Assembly: GCA_002296965.1 (NCBI GenBank)
Contig: DBIW01000012.1
Span: forward strand, 67,748-131,747
DNA length: 64,000 bases
Direction: 5' to 3'
Source of the DNA: Treponema sp. UBA792
Lineage (GTDB): Bacteria; Spirochaetota; Spirochaetia; Treponematales; Treponemataceae
Under the pieces are notes generated by a model. The model made no database searches and was not told the DNA's origin. It worked only from the letters and a program-made list of their open reading frames with translations. The translations under genes were made by a program, and so were the position numbers. Below are positions 8,461-17,218 of this stretch, in pieces (the stretch's first letter is position 1; each line of letters opens with the position of its first letter).

Positions 8461-10431
8461 CTATTTTGAAAGCAGATTATTCAGATGCTTTACGAATTCC
8501 GCCGGCTGTTTCAGCTCGACACCTGCGATAAGCAGCGCCTGATCCAGCAGAACCTCGGAGACATCGGCGACAAGCGCCTCATCCTCCGTGTCTCTGATTT
8601 TTGCGACAATCGGATGATCTCCGTTCACCTCAAGAATCGGCTTGATTTCAGGCCCCGCCTGTCCCATCGCCTTCATCATCCGCTCCATCTGATATGACGG
8701 ATCATTCTCGTCGACCACGATGCAGGAAGGATTCTCGCCGGTAAGAGTCTTGCTCAGGCGCACATCCTTCACCTTCTCGCCGAGAGCCTTCTTGATTTTC
8801 TCGACCACAGGCTTGAATTCCTTCTCCTTTTTCTCGGCCTCAGCCTTGTCGGTTCCCAAATCCTCGTCGCTTCCGGCACGGTTCACAGCCTTAAGCTCAA
8901 AATCCTTATACTTTCCATAGCCGGGGATGACAATGTCATCAATATCGTCGGCCATAATCAGAACCTCAAAGCCTTTTGCGGTATATGCGTTCACAAGAGG
9001 ATTCGCACGCAGATTCTTCTCATCGCTGCCGGAGATATAGAAAATAGATTTCTGATCCGGCTTCATGCGCTGGACATAATCAGCGAAACTGGTCCAGTTT
9101 CCGTCGCCAGTACCGGAAGGATCCGTGCTCTTGAAGCGAACGATTTCCGCAATCTCGTCACGGTTCTCGTAATCGCTGTAAAGACCTTCCTTCATCGGAC
9201 GGTTGAACGCCGCGACGAATTTATTCCATTTCTCTATGTCCTTTTTCTCGTCGTCAGTCGGATTCTCCGATTTGCGGGCCTTATCCGCGGCCTCTCCCAT
9301 TTTCTTGAACTCTCCGAGCAGCTTTTTGACCGACTGCTTCTTTATGGTCTCAAGAATTCTGTTCTGCTGAAGAATCTCGCGGCTGACATTAAGCGGAAGA
9401 TCCTCGGAGTCAATGATTCCGCGGACGAAACGCAGATATGCGGGAAGCAGCTCGCGGTCGTCATCAGTTATGAACACGCGCTTGACATAAAGTTTTACGC
9501 CGCTCTTGTAGTCAGCCTGATACATGTCAAACGGAGCATTCTGCGGAATAAAGAAAAGAGTCGTGTACTCCTGTGTTCCCTCCGCATGAGTATGAACATA
9601 ATGCAGCGGATCCTGCCCGTCGTGTCCTATGGTCTTGTAGAATTCGTTATAATCCTCAGGCTTCAGCTCGCTTTTCGGACGCTTCCAGAGCGCCGATGCC
9701 GTGTTGACCTGATCAACCTTATTCTCACTGCCAGTCACATTGCCCTTGTCGTCATATTTGTTCTGCGTGTAATGCAGGAAAATCGGAAAAGCGATATGAT
9801 CGCTGTAACGCTTGATAAGCTCCTCGATTTTCCATCTTGACGCATACTCCTTGCTGTCATCATTAAGAGCCATGACGATAGCGGAACCGGAAGCCTCGGC
9901 ATTGTCAAATCCGTACTTTTTCGCCGTCTCGCTGTCCGCTGGAATCTCCTCCATATCATAGGAATTCGTTCCGTCGCTTGACCAGTGCCAGATTTTTCCG
10001 TCGCCGGCGGCCTTTCTTGTATATACGTCAATCTTTTTGGCGGCCATAAAAGCCGAATAGAAACCTACTCCGAACTGACCGATAAGCGCGGAATCCTTGG
10101 CCGCATCCGAACTCAACTTTTCAAGGAAAGCCTTTGTTCCGGAACGTGCGATTGTTCCCAAATTATTGGTAAGATCATCGCTGTTCATTCCGATTCCGGA
10201 ATCCTGCACCGTAAGAATTCCTTCCTTGTCGTCGAACGAAATGTCGATGCGCGGATTGAATTTCACGTTTTTGTACGCATCATCGGAAACAGAAAGATAT
10301 TTCAGCTTGTCAAGCGCATCCGAAGCGTTTGAGACAATCTCGCGTAAGAAAATATCCTTGTTTGAATAAAGTGAATGGATAATCAGCTTGAGAAGCTGGT
10401 TCACCTCTGTCTGAAACTGGTATTTTGCCAT
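8461..10431 (-). CDS. htpG: Chaperone HtpG (Hsp90)
   Basis: The 656-residue protein has the N-terminal GHKL ATPase domain with NASDALDKLKYL, DSGIGM and GQFGVGFYSAF, a middle domain with the catalytic arginine region (LPLNVSREILQQNRIL), and the C-terminal dimerisation domain. It folds stress-denatured proteins in the cytoplasm. The start MAKYQFQTEVNQLL is supported by AAGAGGT nine bases upstream; the longer in-frame form adds 15 residues. A 10-bp hairpin sits between a promoter-like element and the Shine-Dalgarno, hinting at leader control. No CIRCE element is visible. Confidence 0.96.
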   Translation of the reverse strand: MAKYQFQTEVNQLLKLIIHSLYSNKDIFLREIVSNASDALDKLKYLSVSDDAYKNVKFNPRIDISFDDKEGILTVQDSGIGMNSDDLTNNLGTIARSGTKAFLEKLSSDAAKDSALIGQFGVGFYSAFMAAKKIDVYTRKAAGDGKIWHWSSDGTNSYDMEEIPADSETAKKYGFDNAEASGSAIVMALNDDSKEYASRWKIEELIKRYSDHIAFPIFLHYTQNKYDDKGNVTGSENKVDQVNTASALWKRPKSELKPEDYNEFYKTIGHDGQDPLHYVHTHAEGTQEYTTLFFIPQNAPFDMYQADYKSGVKLYVKRVFITDDDRELLPAYLRFVRGIIDSEDLPLNVSREILQQNRILETIKKQSVKKLLGEFKKMGEAADKARKSENPTDDEKKDIEKWNKFVAAFNRPMKEGLYSDYENRDEIAEIVRFKSTDPSGTGDGNWTSFADYVQRMKPDQKSIFYISGSDEKNLRANPLVNAYTAKGFEVLIMADDIDDIVIPGYGKYKDFELKAVNRAGSDEDLGTDKAEAEKKEKEFKPVVEKIKKALGEKVKDVRLSKTLTGENPSCIVVDENDPSYQMERMMKAMGQAGPEIKPILEVNGDHPIVAKIRDTEDEALVADVSEVLLDQALLIAGVELKQPAEFVKHLNNLLSK

Positions 10432-10455
10432 TTCTGCATGACCTCTTAAAAATGA

Positions 10456-10485
10456 TTCTGCCGGACGATAATTCATCCGGCAGAA
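10456..10485 (-). promoter_or_regulatory. Perfect hairpin in the htpG leader
   Basis: TTCTGCCGGA and TCCGGCAGAA form a perfect 10-bp stem with a 10-base loop. On the minus strand it is followed by TCATTTTT and then directly by the AAGAGG Shine-Dalgarno. It could be the fadD terminator, an attenuator, or a thermosensing element for htpG. Confidence 0.6.
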
Positions 10486-10508
10486 CGTAAGATTTTGTTA
10501 TCAGATTT

Positions 10509-10537
10509 AAATTACTGATAAAAATGCGATTTTTCAA
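10509..10537 (-). promoter_or_regulatory. Putative htpG promoter
   Basis: On the minus strand TTGAAA (10537-10532) and TAATTT (10514-10509) are 17 bases apart. The -10 box is a weak match. If right, the 10456-10485 hairpin lies in the transcribed leader. Confidence 0.4.
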
Positions 10538-10587
10538 GAAAAAACGGAATCAAAATGAACACAACGGAATTCATCCATCCGCACGGC

Positions 10588-12516
10588 TCAACTGTCCGCG
10601 AACATCGAGTCTATTTCCTTCCTGTAGATTTCGTTCAGACGGAAACGCATTATCTCCTGCTTTGCGGAAAGCTCAACGCCGACCTCGAAATCCTTGGTTA
10701 TAAGGGCGAATTTATTGACGCGCTCATACAGCTTGAATCCGTTCTTTGAGTTTATAAGGGAATTTATCTCGTTCGCATACAGATTCTGGACTTCCTCCGA
10801 ATGCAGCAGGCTTTCAAAAGTGTCATACTGAAGTCCGTTGTCCGCGGCGAAATTCCTAATCTCCTCGCTGTCAACAAGAATCAGGACACCAAGATAACGC
10901 TTGTCCTGTCCGACAACAACCGCAGTCTTGATGTATTTTGATTCGGTAAGCTTCATCTCAATCGGCAGCGGCTCTATGTTCTCGCCTCCGCGCAGAACAA
11001 TCGTGTCCTTTATCCTTCCCTTTATCTGAAGCTCGTCATGAATCGTGAACACGGCAAGGTCTCCGGTATCAAGCCATCCGTCCACGGTCATCACCTTCTC
11101 CGTAAGCTCAGGATGCTTGTAATAGCCCTTCATCACCGTCGGTCCTTTTATCTGAAGAATTCCTTCCTTGCAGCGGCCGAGAACATAACCGTCCATGTCA
11201 ACAATCCTTGCCTTGACGCCGCGTATCGGAGAACCTATCGTCCTGAAAATCGGATCCGCAATCGGCCTGACCGACACAATCGGCGCGGTTTCCGTAAGTC
11301 CATAGCCTTCCACGACCTTGACACCGATAGCCCAGAAGAATTCGTCAATATTCGGAGGAAAAGCTCCTCCGCCCGAAACGCCAGCCCTGAAATTAGATCC
11401 GAGCATCGATTTTATTTTTCTGAACACAAGGAAATCTCCAAGCCAGTAAAGCGGGAACATCAGCGACCACGGAATGATGAACAGAATCCACCAGAGCACC
11501 GGATAATAATGTGAAAAACACGCGTTCTTCATGAACATTTTCCGCTGCATACGTTTATGTATCACCGCAAGACGCACAAAAAAACGGAACATAAGATAGA
11601 TGATGCCGCCTGTTTTCCGCATTTTTTTCGTGATTCCGTCATAAACCGCCTCAAAGACACGGGGAACGGCCGGAAGAATATGCGGATTAAGCTTTTTGAA
11701 ATCAGCAAGCAGGATTGAACCGACCGGCTTTGAATAGCAGATTGCGGCTCCCTGAATCAGAATAACATACTCAACCTCACGCTCAAAAACATGCCACACA
11801 GGAAGAACATTCAGCGCGCGGTCTCCCGGATTAAGATAAATTCTTTCCGGAATCTCATCCAGCTGGGCAAGAAAATTCCTGTGGCTCAGGACAACACCCT
11901 TAGGATTTCCTGTCGTTCCCGAAGTGAATATGATTGTCACGGTGTCATCCGCGGATCCTTTCTCAAGCTCCGCCTCGACTTCACCATCATGCTCAATCCT
12001 GTATTTCTGTCCGTTCTTTATCAGCTCATCAAAATAAAGAATCTCCACCTGGCTCTGAGCGGCAAGCTCCCTCACCTCTTCCTTTATTTCCGGCTCGAAC
12101 ACTATGATTCTTTTTACAGCCGGAAGCTTCTCCTTCAGAGAAACAATCTTGTTCACCTGCGAACTGTTCTCGGCTATGACAGTCGAACATTCCGTAATCG
12201 AAAGAATTTTCTCAAGGTCTATCATCGTGGCATCGCAGCCGCGCGGAACATCAACCGCACCTACGGACATGATTCCGATGCTGGCGTGCTGCCATTCAGC
12301 CCTGTTATCGGAAATAAGACCGACCGGCTCTCCGCGTTTCACGCCAAGCTCAATCAGCGCGGCGCCAAAATCAAGCCCGAACTGAAACATCTCGCGGTAT
12401 GTAATCGGCTCGAATTTTCCGTCCGGCATACGTCTGTACTGCGCCGGAATTTCTGGATAAAGCCCGGCCGACTTTCTTATCATCTTCGGAACTGTGAATG
12501 TTGAATCGAATTCCAT
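10588..12516 (-). CDS. fadD: Long-chain fatty acyl-CoA synthetase (AMP-forming)
   Basis: The 642-residue enzyme activates a fatty acid with ATP and CoA. It has the adenylate signature TIIFTSGTTGNPKGVVLSHR (about residues 194-213), GYGLTETAPIVS, and the C-terminal hinge motif WLDTGDLAVFTIHDELQIKG RIKD with RGGENI. A hydrophobic stretch around residues 330-370 may associate with the membrane. The start MEFDSTFTVPKMI has GGAG ten bases upstream. It is divergent from a TetR regulator, and the promoter between them overlaps an inverted repeat, so fatty-acid-responsive control is likely. It is not the type of ligase found in aryl-polyene clusters. Confidence 0.88.
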   Translation of the reverse strand: MEFDSTFTVPKMIRKSAGLYPEIPAQYRRMPDGKFEPITYREMFQFGLDFGAALIELGVKRGEPVGLISDNRAEWQHASIGIMSVGAVDVPRGCDATMIDLEKILSITECSTVIAENSSQVNKIVSLKEKLPAVKRIIVFEPEIKEEVRELAAQSQVEILYFDELIKNGQKYRIEHDGEVEAELEKGSADDTVTIIFTSGTTGNPKGVVLSHRNFLAQLDEIPERIYLNPGDRALNVLPVWHVFEREVEYVILIQGAAICYSKPVGSILLADFKKLNPHILPAVPRVFEAVYDGITKKMRKTGGIIYLMFRFFVRLAVIHKRMQRKMFMKNACFSHYYPVLWWILFIIPWSLMFPLYWLGDFLVFRKIKSMLGSNFRAGVSGGGAFPPNIDEFFWAIGVKVVEGYGLTETAPIVSVRPIADPIFRTIGSPIRGVKARIVDMDGYVLGRCKEGILQIKGPTVMKGYYKHPELTEKVMTVDGWLDTGDLAVFTIHDELQIKGRIKDTIVLRGGENIEPLPIEMKLTESKYIKTAVVVGQDKRYLGVLILVDSEEIRNFAADNGLQYDTFESLLHSEEVQNLYANEINSLINSKNGFKLYERVNKFALITKDFEVGVELSAKQEIMRFRLNEIYRKEIDSMFADS

Positions 12517-12547
12517 AAAAACAAAACTCCATGCAATCGGTAAAATG

Positions 12548-12578
12548 ACAAAATATGACTTTTTGTAAAGTTCCTCAA
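12548..12578 (-). promoter_or_regulatory. fadD promoter overlapped by an inverted repeat (TetR operator candidate)
   Basis: On the minus strand TTGAGG (12578-12573) and TATTTT (12555-12550) are 17 bases apart. The inverted repeat ACAAAA-N7-TTTTGT (12548-12566) covers the -10 box and half of the spacer, a good position for repression. A second short palindrome, TCTGCAAGCAGA, lies at 12600-12611. Confidence 0.5.
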
Positions 12579-12669
12579 GTATATAGCGAAAACCGGCGCT
12601 CTGCAAGCAGAAAGTCAGATTTTAACCATGCTTATAAACTAATGCCCGGTAGTTTCCGATAAATTCCGC

Positions 12670-13341
12670 ATGGCAAGAAAAAACATCTCAAAAGATAAAA
12701 TAGTCCAGTCCTTTCTATTCTCCGCATTCGACAAAAGCGCAGGAGCGACATCTCTCGCCGACATATCGTCCGCACTCGAAATAAAAAAAGCCTCGCTTTA
12801 CAACCATTTTGCGAACAGGGATTCAATGTACAGCGCGACGCTTGAATTCTGCCGGAAGGAAATTCTCGACGTAAATTTCATAACGGAAAATACGGCCGCC
12901 GCAATCAGAAAAGAAAACTCAAATCCCATGTCGGTGGCAAAACATCTTGTCACCAGATACTTCAATCTTTTTGAATCGGAGCCGCTATTCCAGATGTACG
13001 TTTTTGTCCACACGGAGCAGTACTTCAACCCGAACGCGCTGGACACAGTCTCGGCGGCAGCCGCAAAGCTCTCGGATGAAATTGCGATTCTGCTGAGGAT
13101 GTTTGCGGAAGCCGGAAAAATTCCTCCCGCCGCCGAAGAAAAGATTGCGCATACCGCGAGCGGAACGGCCGCGGTCATAATCCAACAGCTTGACCTTTAT
13201 ATTGCCGGAAGAAAGGAGACCATGCGACAGAATCCAGAAAGCGGAGCCGGAAGTCTTTTTGCGCTTCCGACCGATGAGAACGCCCTGAACACAACGCTCG
13301 GCCTTCTGGAGAATATCCTGCAATCCGCAGCCGGGCTTTAA
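12670..13341 (+). CDS. TetR-family transcriptional regulator
   Basis: The 223-residue protein has a TetR helix-turn-helix near residues 25-56 (TSLADISSALEIKKASLYNHF, ending in NRDSMY) and an all-helical ligand-binding C-terminal domain. TetR proteins repress their targets until a small ligand binds. Its divergent placement from the acyl-CoA synthetase gene, with an inverted repeat over that promoter, suggests it senses a fatty acid or acyl-CoA. Its 3' end stops 11 bases before the convergent pyrF gene. Confidence 0.85.
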   Translation: MARKNISKDKIVQSFLFSAFDKSAGATSLADISSALEIKKASLYNHFANRDSMYSATLEFCRKEILDVNFITENTAAAIRKENSNPMSVAKHLVTRYFNLFESEPLFQMYVFVHTEQYFNPNALDTVSAAAAKLSDEIAILLRMFAEAGKIPPAAEEKIAHTASGTAAVIIQQLDLYIAGRKETMRQNPESGAGSLFALPTDENALNTTLGLLENILQSAAGL

Positions 13342-13352
13342 TTCAACGGAAT

Positions 13353-14282
13353 TCAGAGAGAGGATTTCGCCTCAAGCAGTTCCGTCTTTGACTCGTAAGC
13401 GACACGGGCTGCGGCGGAGGATATATCCGCAAGAGACAAAGTTCCCGCCTCGGATTTTTCCTTCAATGAATCATCCTTTTTCCAGGCGCACAGAATTCCA
13501 CGCGATGAATTCACCGTTCCTCCGGCTCCGCCGAGCAAAGCAGCGGCGATTCTTGCGGCACCGCCCTGAGCGCCATATCCGGGAATCAGAAAAAAAACAT
13601 CCTTATATGCATCGCGGATTTTTTTCGCATCATTTTCCTCTGTACAGCCGACGACCGCTCCGACCGGAGAACAGGTATGCGCCCCGTAAATTTTTCCGAA
13701 TTCTTCCGAAATGCGCTCAAGCTCCGTTCCGACCCGCTCCAGAACAGCTCCGCCCGAAGCAAGCTGCTGCTGCTCTATATCGGCCATCCCCGGATTTGAT
13801 GTGCGGAGAAGGACAAAAATTCCTTTTCCGCCCTTCTCAGGCAGACAATAGGAGGAGAAAGGTTTTAGAGTATCAAATCCCATGTACGGATTTACGGTTA
13901 TGATGTCCGTCTCAAAGTCACCGGAAAAATGGGCGCGGGCATAGGCATCCGCAGTGGCGGCTATGTCTCCGCGCTTTACGTCGGAAATGGCAACAAGCCC
14001 GGCTTCCCTTACGGCGCGCAGCGTGTCCGCATAAATTCTCATGCCGTCAAGTCCCATCGCCTCATAATAAGCAATCTGAATTTTGCAGCAGCAGGCGGAC
14101 CTGTCCGCCGAGACACGGCGTATAATCTCCCGGTTGTAAAGACTGACGGCCTCGGACGGCGAGCCGCAGGATTTTATCACGGATTCCGGTATATATGACG
14201 GATCTGTATCAAGTCCGACACACAGCGGACCATTTTTTACAGCAAATTCCTGAAGAACCTGCATCTTATGTTTTTCTGTCAT
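13353..14282 (-). CDS. pyrF: Orotidine 5'-phosphate decarboxylase
   Basis: The 309-residue enzyme decarboxylates OMP to UMP in the last step of de novo pyrimidine synthesis. It is the longer type-2 PyrF, with CVGLDTDPSYIP near the N terminus and the catalytic motif SDVKRGDIAATADAY around Lys103. The phosphate-binding region GYGAQGG is present near residue 230. Other pyrimidine genes (pyrE, pyrH, carA) are elsewhere in the window, so they are not one operon here. Confidence 0.93.
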   Translation of the reverse strand: MTEKHKMQVLQEFAVKNGPLCVGLDTDPSYIPESVIKSCGSPSEAVSLYNREIIRRVSADRSACCCKIQIAYYEAMGLDGMRIYADTLRAVREAGLVAISDVKRGDIAATADAYARAHFSGDFETDIITVNPYMGFDTLKPFSSYCLPEKGGKGIFVLLRTSNPGMADIEQQQLASGGAVLERVGTELERISEEFGKIYGAHTCSPVGAVVGCTEENDAKKIRDAYKDVFFLIPGYGAQGGAARIAAALLGGAGGTVNSSRGILCAWKKDDSLKEKSEAGTLSLADISSAAARVAYESKTELLEAKSSL

Positions 14283-14332
14283 ACAGCGGATTATACAGAA
14301 ATCGCAGCCAGGAATCTACAACGTTATTTTAC

Positions 14333-14369
14333 AAAAAAAATGCCCGACCTTAAAACAGATCGGGCATTT
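14333..14369 (-). terminator. Rho-independent terminator of ppdK
   Basis: On the minus strand a 10-bp stem AAATGCCCGA / TCGGGCATTT with a 12-base loop ends in a run of U (eight U in total), 14 bases after the ppdK stop. Confidence 0.85.
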
Positions 14370-14382
14370 CAGTTTTTAACTG

Positions 14383-17073
14383 TTATTTGCTGGACTTAAT
14401 CACAGCCTGCGCACCGGCAAGACGTGCAAGCGGCACACGGAACGGTGAACAAGAAACGTAGTTCAAGCCAATCTTGTAGCAGAGAGCGATTGAAGCAGGA
14501 TCTCCTCCATGCTCACCGCAGATTCCAAGGTGAAGATCAGACTTGACGGAGCGTCCCTTTGCCTCCGCAATCTCCATCAAAGCTCCAGGACCGTCAGCGT
14601 CGAGTGTCGCGAACGGATCGTCCTCAAGAATTCTCTGGTCAAGATATGAACCGATGAACTTACCGTAGTCATCGCGGCTGAAGCCGAATGTTGTCTGAGT
14701 AAGGTCATTTGAACCGAATGAGAAGAAGTCGGCAAACTTTGCAACCTTGTCAGCAGAAAGAGCCGTTCTCGGGAACTCAACCATTGAACCGATCTGGAAT
14801 GTGAGCTTTGTTCCGACCTCATTATTTACAGCTGCAATCACAGCCTCAGCCTGGGCACGGATCTGCTCAACCTCGCGGTATGTGACTACGTTCGGAATCA
14901 TGATGCGGACATCGTGCTTTGCGCCTTCCTTGTCCAGCTGGGCTGTCGCGCGTGCAATAGCCTCAACCTGCATCTCGTAAATCTCAGGATATGTGATTGC
15001 GAGACGGCATCCGCGGTGTCCGAGCATCGGGTTGTGCTCATCAAGAGAAGCAACCTTCTGCGCAAGAACAGCCTTGTCAACGCCGAGCTTTGTCGCGAGA
15101 GCTGTCAGCTGGGCATCGCTCTCAGCCTGGATGAACTCATTGAGCGGCGGGTCAAGGAGACGGATTGTAACCGGTCTTCCGGCCATAGTCTTGATAATCT
15201 CGTAGAAATCCTTCTGCTGATACGGAAGAATTGTCTTGAGATTCTCCTTGCGGGCCTCTGTAGAGTCAGAAATAATCATCTTCTGGAATGCAGTGAGTTT
15301 AGGCTCGTCGAAGAACATGTGCTCCGTGCGGCAAAGACCGATTCCCATAGCTCCAAAGCGGAACGCATCCTCAGCATTCTTCGGTGTGTCTCCGTTCGCA
15401 AGAACCTCAAATCCCTTGACTGTCTTGCCTGAAGCCGTAGTGCGGACAGAAGCATTGCGCACATCGTCCGCCCATCCGAGGAATTTCTCAAGATCACCGG
15501 AGATTGTAGCCGGTTTTACGGCAACCTGTCCCTCATAAACGCGGCCTGTAGCACCATCTATTGTGAGGAAGTCTCCCTTCTTATATTCTTTTCCTTTTAC
15601 AACGATTGTATCAGCATCCTTGAATGTGACATCAGCACATCCGCAGACACAAGGAGTTCCCATACCGCGGGCAACAACGGCAGCGTGCGATGTGCGTCCG
15701 CCAGTTGAAGTCAGGATTCCCTGGGCGACAGCCATTCCAGCGATGTCATCCGGAGAAGTCTCCTTTCTTACAAGAAGAACCTTCTTTCCGTCAGCGGCCC
15801 ATTTTTCAGCCTCGTCAGCCGTGAACACAATTTGTCCGCAGCCTGCTCCCGGAGAAGCGTTAAGCCCGGCGGCGATTTCCGTCGCTTTCTTGACGGCATC
15901 CTTGTCAAGCTGAGGAAGAAGAAGCTGGTTCAGCTGCTCCGGCTCGACACGGAGAAGAGCCTGCTCCTTTGTGATAAGTCCTTCACCGACCATATCGACA
16001 GCCATCTTTACAGCGGCGGCACCGGTACGCTTTCCGTTGCGGCACTGGAGCATATAGAGTTTGCCCTGCTGAACGGTGAATTCCATATCCTGCATATCGT
16101 GATAGTGCTTCTCAAGACGCTCGCGGATTTCGCAGAGTTCCTTGTAAATCGCAGGATTCTCGCTCTCAAGCTGAGAAAGTTTCTGCGGAGTACGGATACC
16201 GGCAACGACATCCTCACCCTGGGCGTTCATCAGATACTCACCCATGAACACGTTCTCGCCGGTTGAAGGATCGCGGCTGAAGCAGACACCTGTACCGGAA
16301 TCATTTCCCATGTTTCCGAAAACCATAGCCATGACAGTTACGGCTGTTCCTTTCAGAGTGCCTTCCTTGATGTTGTTAAGCTGGCGGTATTTGATGGCGC
16401 GGGGATTGTTCCATGAACCGAATACGGCGCCGATTGCTCCCCACATCTGCTCTTTCGGATTCTGCGGGAAGTCAGTTCCTTTTTCAGCTTTGTACATCGC
16501 CTTGTATTTCTGAACGATTTCCTGAAGCTCTTCCGTAGTAAGATCCGTATCTTCCTTGATTCCGCGGTGGGACTTCACCTCATCAATAATCGCCTCGAAT
16601 TTGTCGTGGTCAACGCCCATCGCGACATCACCGTACATCTGGATAAAGCGGCGGTATGCATCCCATGCAAAGCGCGGATTTCCAGTCTTGTTCGCAAGAC
16701 CAAGAACTGACTTGTCGTTAAGACCGAGGTTGAGGATTGTGTCCATCATACCAGGCATTGAAATTGCGGCGCCGGAACGTACAGAAACCAGAAGCGGATC
16801 ATCATCGGCTCCGAGTTTTTTACCCATAACGCTCTCAAGGCGGGCAAGATATTCATCAACTTCTTTATCAAGACCGTCGGGATATTTACGTCCGAGCTTG
16901 TAGAATTCCTGACACACATCTGTGGAAATTGTAAAACCAGCCGGAACAGGAAGGCTCAAAGGTTTTTTGGCCATCTGAGCAAGGTTAGCGCCCTTGCCTC
17001 CGAGCTCAGCGCGCATTGACTCATCGCCGTCAGCGTCGCCGTTACCGAAAAAATAAACAAATTTGTTTGCCAT
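14383..17073 (-). CDS. ppdK: Pyruvate, phosphate dikinase
   Basis: The 896-residue enzyme interconverts pyruvate, ATP and Pi with PEP, AMP and PPi. It has the N-terminal ATP-grasp domain (GGKGANLAQMAK), the central swivelling domain with the phosphohistidine motif GGRTSHAAVVARGMGTPCV, and the C-terminal PEP-binding barrel with catalytic Cys in LGICGEHGGDP. In anaerobic treponemes it usually runs glycolytically, using PPi. The ATG at 17073 follows GGAG by nine bases; an upstream TTG would be the alternative. A strong promoter lies about 40 bases upstream and a strong terminator follows, so it is monocistronic. Confidence 0.96.
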   Translation of the reverse strand: MANKFVYFFGNGDADGDESMRAELGGKGANLAQMAKKPLSLPVPAGFTISTDVCQEFYKLGRKYPDGLDKEVDEYLARLESVMGKKLGADDDPLLVSVRSGAAISMPGMMDTILNLGLNDKSVLGLANKTGNPRFAWDAYRRFIQMYGDVAMGVDHDKFEAIIDEVKSHRGIKEDTDLTTEELQEIVQKYKAMYKAEKGTDFPQNPKEQMWGAIGAVFGSWNNPRAIKYRQLNNIKEGTLKGTAVTVMAMVFGNMGNDSGTGVCFSRDPSTGENVFMGEYLMNAQGEDVVAGIRTPQKLSQLESENPAIYKELCEIRERLEKHYHDMQDMEFTVQQGKLYMLQCRNGKRTGAAAVKMAVDMVGEGLITKEQALLRVEPEQLNQLLLPQLDKDAVKKATEIAAGLNASPGAGCGQIVFTADEAEKWAADGKKVLLVRKETSPDDIAGMAVAQGILTSTGGRTSHAAVVARGMGTPCVCGCADVTFKDADTIVVKGKEYKKGDFLTIDGATGRVYEGQVAVKPATISGDLEKFLGWADDVRNASVRTTASGKTVKGFEVLANGDTPKNAEDAFRFGAMGIGLCRTEHMFFDEPKLTAFQKMIISDSTEARKENLKTILPYQQKDFYEIIKTMAGRPVTIRLLDPPLNEFIQAESDAQLTALATKLGVDKAVLAQKVASLDEHNPMLGHRGCRLAITYPEIYEMQVEAIARATAQLDKEGAKHDVRIMIPNVVTYREVEQIRAQAEAVIAAVNNEVGTKLTFQIGSMVEFPRTALSADKVAKFADFFSFGSNDLTQTTFGFSRDDYGKFIGSYLDQRILEDDPFATLDADGPGALMEIAEAKGRSVKSDLHLGICGEHGGDPASIALCYKIGLNYVSCSPFRVPLARLAGAQAVIKSSK

Positions 17074-17112
17074 TGATTTTTTCTCCAAAAAAAGGATTAG
17101 ATATTTATAAAA

Positions 17113-17141
17113 ATATTACATTCTATTTAAATAACTGTCAA
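17113..17141 (-). promoter_or_regulatory. Strong promoter of ppdK
   Basis: On the minus strand TTGACA (17141-17136) and TAATAT (17118-17113) are separated by 17 bases in an AT-rich setting, about 40 bases before the ppdK ATG. This is one of the best sigma-70 matches in the window. Confidence 0.75.
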
Positions 17142-17163
17142 TCTACAGACAAAATGTGCCCAC

Positions 17164-17192
17164 TTGCTTAAACAGGCTTTTTCCAATAAGAT
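17164..17192 (+). promoter_or_regulatory. Promoter of the methyltransferase / chain-length factor / acyltransferase operon
   Basis: TTGCTT (17164-17169) and TAAGAT (17187-17192) are 17 bases apart, 27 bases before the methyltransferase ATG, which has GAGG at a normal distance. Confidence 0.55.
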
Positions 17193-17218
17193 TTTCCGAA
17201 GTTACAATGAGGTTATAA

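Noticed and set aside
7698..8531. 277-codon open frame opposite the GH9 gene
   Set aside because: It is antisense to a clear GH9 gene, is rich in Arg/Lys and resembles no family.
10588..12516. Acyl-CoA synthetase as the aryl ligase of the polyene pathway
   Set aside because: It has the long-chain FadD length and motifs and a divergent TetR regulator, and it lies outside all three blocks. Aryl-polyene ligases are shorter and sit beside carrier proteins.
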